From contig NZ_AP027059.1 of assembly GCF_030295325.1 (NCBI RefSeq), positions 1,112,637-1,176,636 of the forward strand: a DNA stretch of 64,000 nt, given 5' to 3'. Position numbers and translations under genes: made by a program. Shown piece by piece: positions 60,619 to 64,000 of the stretch (position 1 is its first letter; each line of letters opens with the position of its first letter). This DNA is from Haliovirga abyssi. GTDB taxonomy: Bacteria > Fusobacteriota > Fusobacteriia > Fusobacteriales > Haliovirgaceae. The notes beneath the pieces are model-generated. The model saw only the letters and a list, made by a program, of their open reading frames with translations, was not told the origin of the DNA and did no database searches.

Positions 60619-62976
60619 TTATGCATCCAATCTTTCTTCTTTAAATCTTAAAATATTATTTAATCCAGAATAAACTTTATGGTTTCCATTTTCTAAAACT
60701 ACCAATGTAGGTACTGCTCTTATCCCAAATTTTTGAGTAAGTTCCATATTATCATTAGCATCTAAATGTTCTATATTATTAATATCTTTTAACTCATCTT
60801 TTGCTTTTGGACAATTTGGACAAGTTTTAGTTGTAAATAACATTATTTTTTCTTTATTTTTTTCTTTATTTTCAATAATATTATCTTCCTTTTCTTTCAT
60901 ATTATCCATAGAAAAATTCACACCATATTCTTTTCTATCTTTAAATTCTTGTTGTTTCCCATCATTCCAATTTTGTACTGGTCTATAGTATCCAGTTATT
61001 CTAGAATATACCTCTGTTGCTTCTCCACATTCAGGGCATTTATAAACTTCCCCTAAAATATATCCATGTGTTTTACAAATTGAATATGTAGGTGAAATAG
61101 TATAATATGGTAATCTGTAATTATATGCTATTTTTTTTACTAATTCTTTTGTTGTTTCCCAATCATTTATTCTTTCTCCTAAAAATGTATGAAAAACTGT
61201 TCCACCAGTAAATTTATTTTGTAAATTTTCTTGTATATCTAAAGCATCAAATACATCTTCTGTAAATCCTACTGGCAGATGACAAGAATTTGTATAATAT
61301 GGAGTTTCATCTTTATCTCCAGCAGTTATAATATTTTCAAATCTTTCTTTATCCATTTTTGCTAATCTAAAAGTTGTACTTTCTGCTGGTGATGCTTCTA
61401 AATTATATAAATTTCCTGTTTCTTCTTGAAAATCTGCTAATCTATTTCTCATATAATCCAAAACTTCTCCAGAAAAATCTTGTGCTTCTTTTTCGATTAA
61501 TGTTTTTCCAATCCAGCTAGCATTTAGACACATCTCATTCATTCCAACTAAACCTATAGTTGAGAAATGATTATTAAAATGTTTTAAATATTTTCTAGTA
61601 TATGGATATAACCCCTCTTCGTTTAATTGTTCTACTACTTTTCTTTTTATTTCTAAGCTTCTTTTTGCTGTAACCATTAATTTATTTAACTTATCATAAA
61701 ATTCTTCTTTATTATTACTTGAATATGCTATTTTAGGTAAGTTTATTGTAACAACGCCAATACTTCCTGTAAATTCATCAGACCCAAAAAGACCTCCACC
61801 TCTATGTCTTAATTCTCTTTTGTCTAATTGTAATCTACAACACATTGATCTTACATCGCTAGGATCAAGGTCTGAATTAATAAAGTTTTGGAAATATGGA
61901 GTACCATATTTAGCTGTCATTTCAAATAAAAGTTTAGCATTTTCATTATCCCATATAAAATCTTTAGTTACATTATAAGTAGGTATTGGATATTGGAACC
62001 CTCTTCCTGCTGCATCTCCTTCTAACATAATTTCTATAAACGCTTTGTTCATCATATCCATCTCTTTTTGACAATCGCCATATGTAAAATCCATTTCTTT
62101 TCCAGAAACAATAGCGGGTTTATCTTTTAAATCTCCTGGAACTACCCAATCTAACGTAATATTAGAAAATGGACTTTGAGTCCCCCATCTACTTGGTGTA
62201 TTTACTCCAAATACAAATGATTGAATTGCTTGCTTAGTTTGTTTATATGTCAAATTATCCACTTTTATAAATGGAGCTAAATAAGTATCAAAGCTACTAA
62301 AAGCTTGTGCTCCAGCCCATTCATTTTGTAAAATACCTAAAAAATTAACCATTTGATTAACTAAAGTATTCAGATGTCTAGCAGGTGCAGATGTTATTTT
62401 TCCATTTATTCCACCTAATCCTTCTTCTATAAGCTGTCTTAGAGACCAACCAGCACAATATCCTGTAAGCATTGATAAATCATGAATATGAAAATCTCCG
62501 CTTTTATGAGCATTTGCAACTTCTTCATCATAAATTTCATTTAGCCAATAGTTAGCTGTTACTGCTCCAGAATTATGTAAAATTAATCCTCCAACAGAAT
62601 AAGTTACAGTAGAATTTTCTTTTACTCTCCAATCTTCTACTTTTAAATAATTATTAACTACATTTTTAAAATCTAAATATGTAGATTTCATATTTCTTAT
62701 TTTTTCTCTTTGTTTTCTATATAGTATATATGATTTAGCAATTTCTACATAACCAGTTTCTTCCAATACTTTTTCTACGCTATCTTGTATATCTTCTACA
62801 GTAATATTATCATCTTTTATTTTCGATTGAAAATCTGATGTTATTCTTAATGCAATTAAATCTAAAATTTGATCATCAGAAAACTTTTTACTTGCTTCAA
62901 AAGCTTTTGCCACAGCAACTTTTATTTTACTAATATCAAACTTTACCTTTTCTCCATCTCTTTTTACAACAAACAT
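60619..62976 (-). CDS. nrdD: Anaerobic ribonucleoside-triphosphate reductase with fused thioredoxin-like domain
   Basis: 785 aa. An ATP-cone (1-90) regulates activity; the ten-stranded barrel follows. The glycyl radical is Gly662 in RITGYYRPVQNWNDGK, and the zinc site is formed by Cys in SICKTHGY and KCPECG. Residues about 710-785 are an extra thioredoxin/glutaredoxin-like domain with C719-P-N-C722 and the cis-Pro in AVPTL. It reduces NTPs to dNTPs without oxygen; the appended domain may deliver the electrons, so reduction may not depend on formate. RBS AAGGAGGAG. The activase gene nrdG is not in the window. Confidence 0.95.
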   Translation of the reverse strand: MFVVKRDGEKVKFDISKIKVAVAKAFEASKKFSDDQILDLIALRITSDFQSKIKDDNITVEDIQDSVEKVLEETGYVEIAKSYILYRKQREKIRNMKSTYLDFKNVVNNYLKVEDWRVKENSTVTYSVGGLILHNSGAVTANYWLNEIYDEEVANAHKSGDFHIHDLSMLTGYCAGWSLRQLIEEGLGGINGKITSAPARHLNTLVNQMVNFLGILQNEWAGAQAFSSFDTYLAPFIKVDNLTYKQTKQAIQSFVFGVNTPSRWGTQSPFSNITLDWVVPGDLKDKPAIVSGKEMDFTYGDCQKEMDMMNKAFIEIMLEGDAAGRGFQYPIPTYNVTKDFIWDNENAKLLFEMTAKYGTPYFQNFINSDLDPSDVRSMCCRLQLDKRELRHRGGGLFGSDEFTGSIGVVTINLPKIAYSSNNKEEFYDKLNKLMVTAKRSLEIKRKVVEQLNEEGLYPYTRKYLKHFNNHFSTIGLVGMNEMCLNASWIGKTLIEKEAQDFSGEVLDYMRNRLADFQEETGNLYNLEASPAESTTFRLAKMDKERFENIITAGDKDETPYYTNSCHLPVGFTEDVFDALDIQENLQNKFTGGTVFHTFLGERINDWETTKELVKKIAYNYRLPYYTISPTYSICKTHGYILGEVYKCPECGEATEVYSRITGYYRPVQNWNDGKQQEFKDRKEYGVNFSMDNMKEKEDNIIENKEKNKEKIMLFTTKTCPNCPKAKDELKDINNIEHLDANDNMELTQKFGIRAVPTLVVLENGNHKVYSGLNNILRFKEERLDA

Positions 62977-63048
62977 AATATCTCCTCCTTATATATCATG
63001 AGAATTTTAAGAAGAATTTCCTCTAAACTAATCATCTCATATAATAAA

Positions 63049-63077
63049 ATTATATCATTTAAAATATATTTTGTCAA
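63049..63077 (-). promoter_or_regulatory. Promoter of nrdD
   Basis: Minus strand TTGACA, 17 nt, TATAAT with TGA before the -10 (-10 at 63049-63054, -35 at 63072-63077). No clear NrdR boxes seen. Confidence 0.8.
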
Positions 63078-63082
63078 CAAAA

Positions 63083-63133
63083 AAACACTACATATAGTAT
63101 GAATTTTTAATTCAGGCACTATATGTAGTGTTT
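63083..63133 (-). terminator. Terminator of the dgkA-PAP2 gene
   Basis: AAACACTACATATAGT and ACTATATGTAGTGTTT, a perfect 16-bp stem with a 19-nt loop; in the minus direction it is followed by TTTTTTT. Confidence 0.85.
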
Positions 63134-63170
63134 GATGTAATTATCTGCATTTGCATTTGCAATGCTATTT

Positions 63171-63875
63171 TTAAAAACTTCTTAATAACACAAATATTAA
63201 AAAAGTAACTCCTCCACCAACAATTGCACCAACAATAACCTCTTTAAAACTATGAACTCCTGATTTTATTCTTGTTTGACTCACCAATAATGCCATTAAT
63301 AATCCCAATAATATTATAATTATTTTATCTGATAAAAATATTATAGATACCCATATAGAAAAAGCTACCGCACTATGCCCACTTGGCATACCTCCTGTAA
63401 ATGGTTTTCCTTTTCTAAAATAAGCTTTTAAACCTATTACTATTACAACTATAAGTATAATAGAAAAAACAGCAGTATGCACTTTAGACACTTTTAGTCT
63501 ATATAATATAGAATTAGAAAAACTCTCAAAATGATTATATAATACCAAATATCCTATTATTATAGAATTTATAGCAGCTACAAATACAGCTCCTGCTGCA
63601 GTATCTTTCGCTACTTTTGCTAATTCATGAAATTCTTTAACATAAATATCTACTACTGCTTCCACAGCTGTATTTATCAATTCCGTTATCCAAACAAAAG
63701 ATATTGCTATTGAGATCAATCCTATCTCTAATTTCGTTAAATCCAAAAACAAAGAAAACATCAATACTAATATTGTTATATATAAATGAAATCTCATATG
63801 AGACTCTGTTCTAATAGCTTCTATTATACCTTCTACTGCACAATTAAAGCTTTCAACAATTTTTCTAGAGCTCAA
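63171..63875 (-). CDS. dgkA: Diacylglycerol/undecaprenol kinase fused to PAP2 phosphatase
   Basis: 234 aa with about seven membrane helices. The first half is DgkA-like (RTESHMRFHLY and ELINTAVEAVVD, the catalytic Glu-containing helix). The second half is a PAP2 domain with KPFTGGMPSGHSAVAFS and SQTRIKSGVHSFKE. In Gram-positive relatives the kinase acts on undecaprenol and PAP2 on undecaprenyl pyrophosphate, so a single membrane protein may manage the lipid carrier pool for peptidoglycan. Start TTG 63875, with AGGAGG inside the end of ybeY. Confidence 0.9.
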   Translation of the reverse strand: MSSRKIVESFNCAVEGIIEAIRTESHMRFHLYITILVLMFSLFLDLTKLEIGLISIAISFVWITELINTAVEAVVDIYVKEFHELAKVAKDTAAGAVFVAAINSIIIGYLVLYNHFESFSNSILYRLKVSKVHTAVFSIILIVVIVIGLKAYFRKGKPFTGGMPSGHSAVAFSIWVSIIFLSDKIIIILLGLLMALLVSQTRIKSGVHSFKEVIVGAIVGGGVTFLIFVLLRSF

Positions 63876-63878
63876 CTT

Positions 63879-64000
63879 TTACCTCCTATATCCAAATTTA
63901 TTTAAATAATATTCTTCTTTTTCTCTCATTTCCTTTTTTTCATCTTCGTTAATATGATCATACCCTAATAGATGTAAAACTCCGTGAGTTATCACATAGT
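63879..64000 (-). CDS. ybeY: Endoribonuclease YbeY, C-terminal part (cut by window edge)
   Basis: The last 39 codons are in view, ending at TAA 63879-63881. The zinc motif HxxxHxxGxDH is complete: [12 protein letters not shown]. YbeY matures rRNA 3' ends and takes part in ribosome quality control. The dgkA-PAP2 start lies 3 nt after its stop, so the two are one operon, as in many bacteria. The start lies beyond 64000. Confidence 0.9.
   Translation of the reverse strand, partial: YVITHGVLHLLGYDHINEDEKKEMREKEEYYLNKFGYRR

Overview
The window is very AT-rich (roughly a quarter G+C by eye). It looks like chromosome of a diderm anaerobe of the Fusobacteriota type. The evidence is PolC plus a beta-barrel outer-membrane protein remnant, an oxygen-independent class III ribonucleotide reductase, an EF-P with Arg32 next to its rhamnosyltransferase EarP, and an AroB-Ppx/GppA fusion. 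No rRNA, tRNA or CRISPR was seen.

Region 1 (1-14000) is accessory DNA in which nearly all genes point the same way. Single genes or small gene groups alternate with G+C-richer segments that have the layout of integron attC sites: a core ending in AAC or close to it, an imperfect inverted repeat, and a complementary GTT core. Four good sites (87-223, 5670-5759, 10800-10917, 13866-13954), one with a degenerate core (9453-9529) and one half-site (6785-6800) were found. The cassettes would carry a BcgI-like restriction-modification system with DUF262 and HEPN genes, a GNAT, a Ham1/dCMP-deaminase pair, and a longer block (truncated methyltransferase, two unknown genes, HAD, Nudix). A methyltransferase follows the last site. 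No integrase is in view. An IS element with an 8-bp target duplication sits at 6962-8758.

Region 2 (14000-26000) holds further horizontally mobile-looking single genes and gene debris: a lipoprotein, an outer-membrane protein remnant, a nucleotidyltransferase, an operon of MBL hydrolase, ATP-grasp, chorismate mutase and GNAT, a phosphatase, an HD hydrolase, at least three pseudogenes at 22540-23566, a GH114-like lipoprotein, another GNAT and a flavodoxin-like protein. Two families of palindromic interspersed repeats are concentrated here and continue more sparsely into the core region.

Region 3 (26000-64000) is core genome: efp/earP; aroF, aroK and aroB-ppx for the shikimate pathway; rpiB, a HIT protein, an rRNA/tRNA methyltransferase, glycogen debranching, ADP-ribose hydrolase, dapF and a response-regulator/PP2C/ATPase regulator; a lepA-queD-queE-queC-queF operon for queuosine precursor synthesis; rlmN with a class A PBP; an M3 peptidase; a rimM-trmD-RNA methyltransferase-polC run; a DHH/CBS/CCA-adding fusion; a U32 protein; nrdD with a fused thioredoxin-like domain; a DgkA-PAP2 fusion; and the end of ybeY cut by the window edge. 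Most promoters found in the window are TTGNNN-N17-TATAAT, and most of them carry an extended -10 TG.
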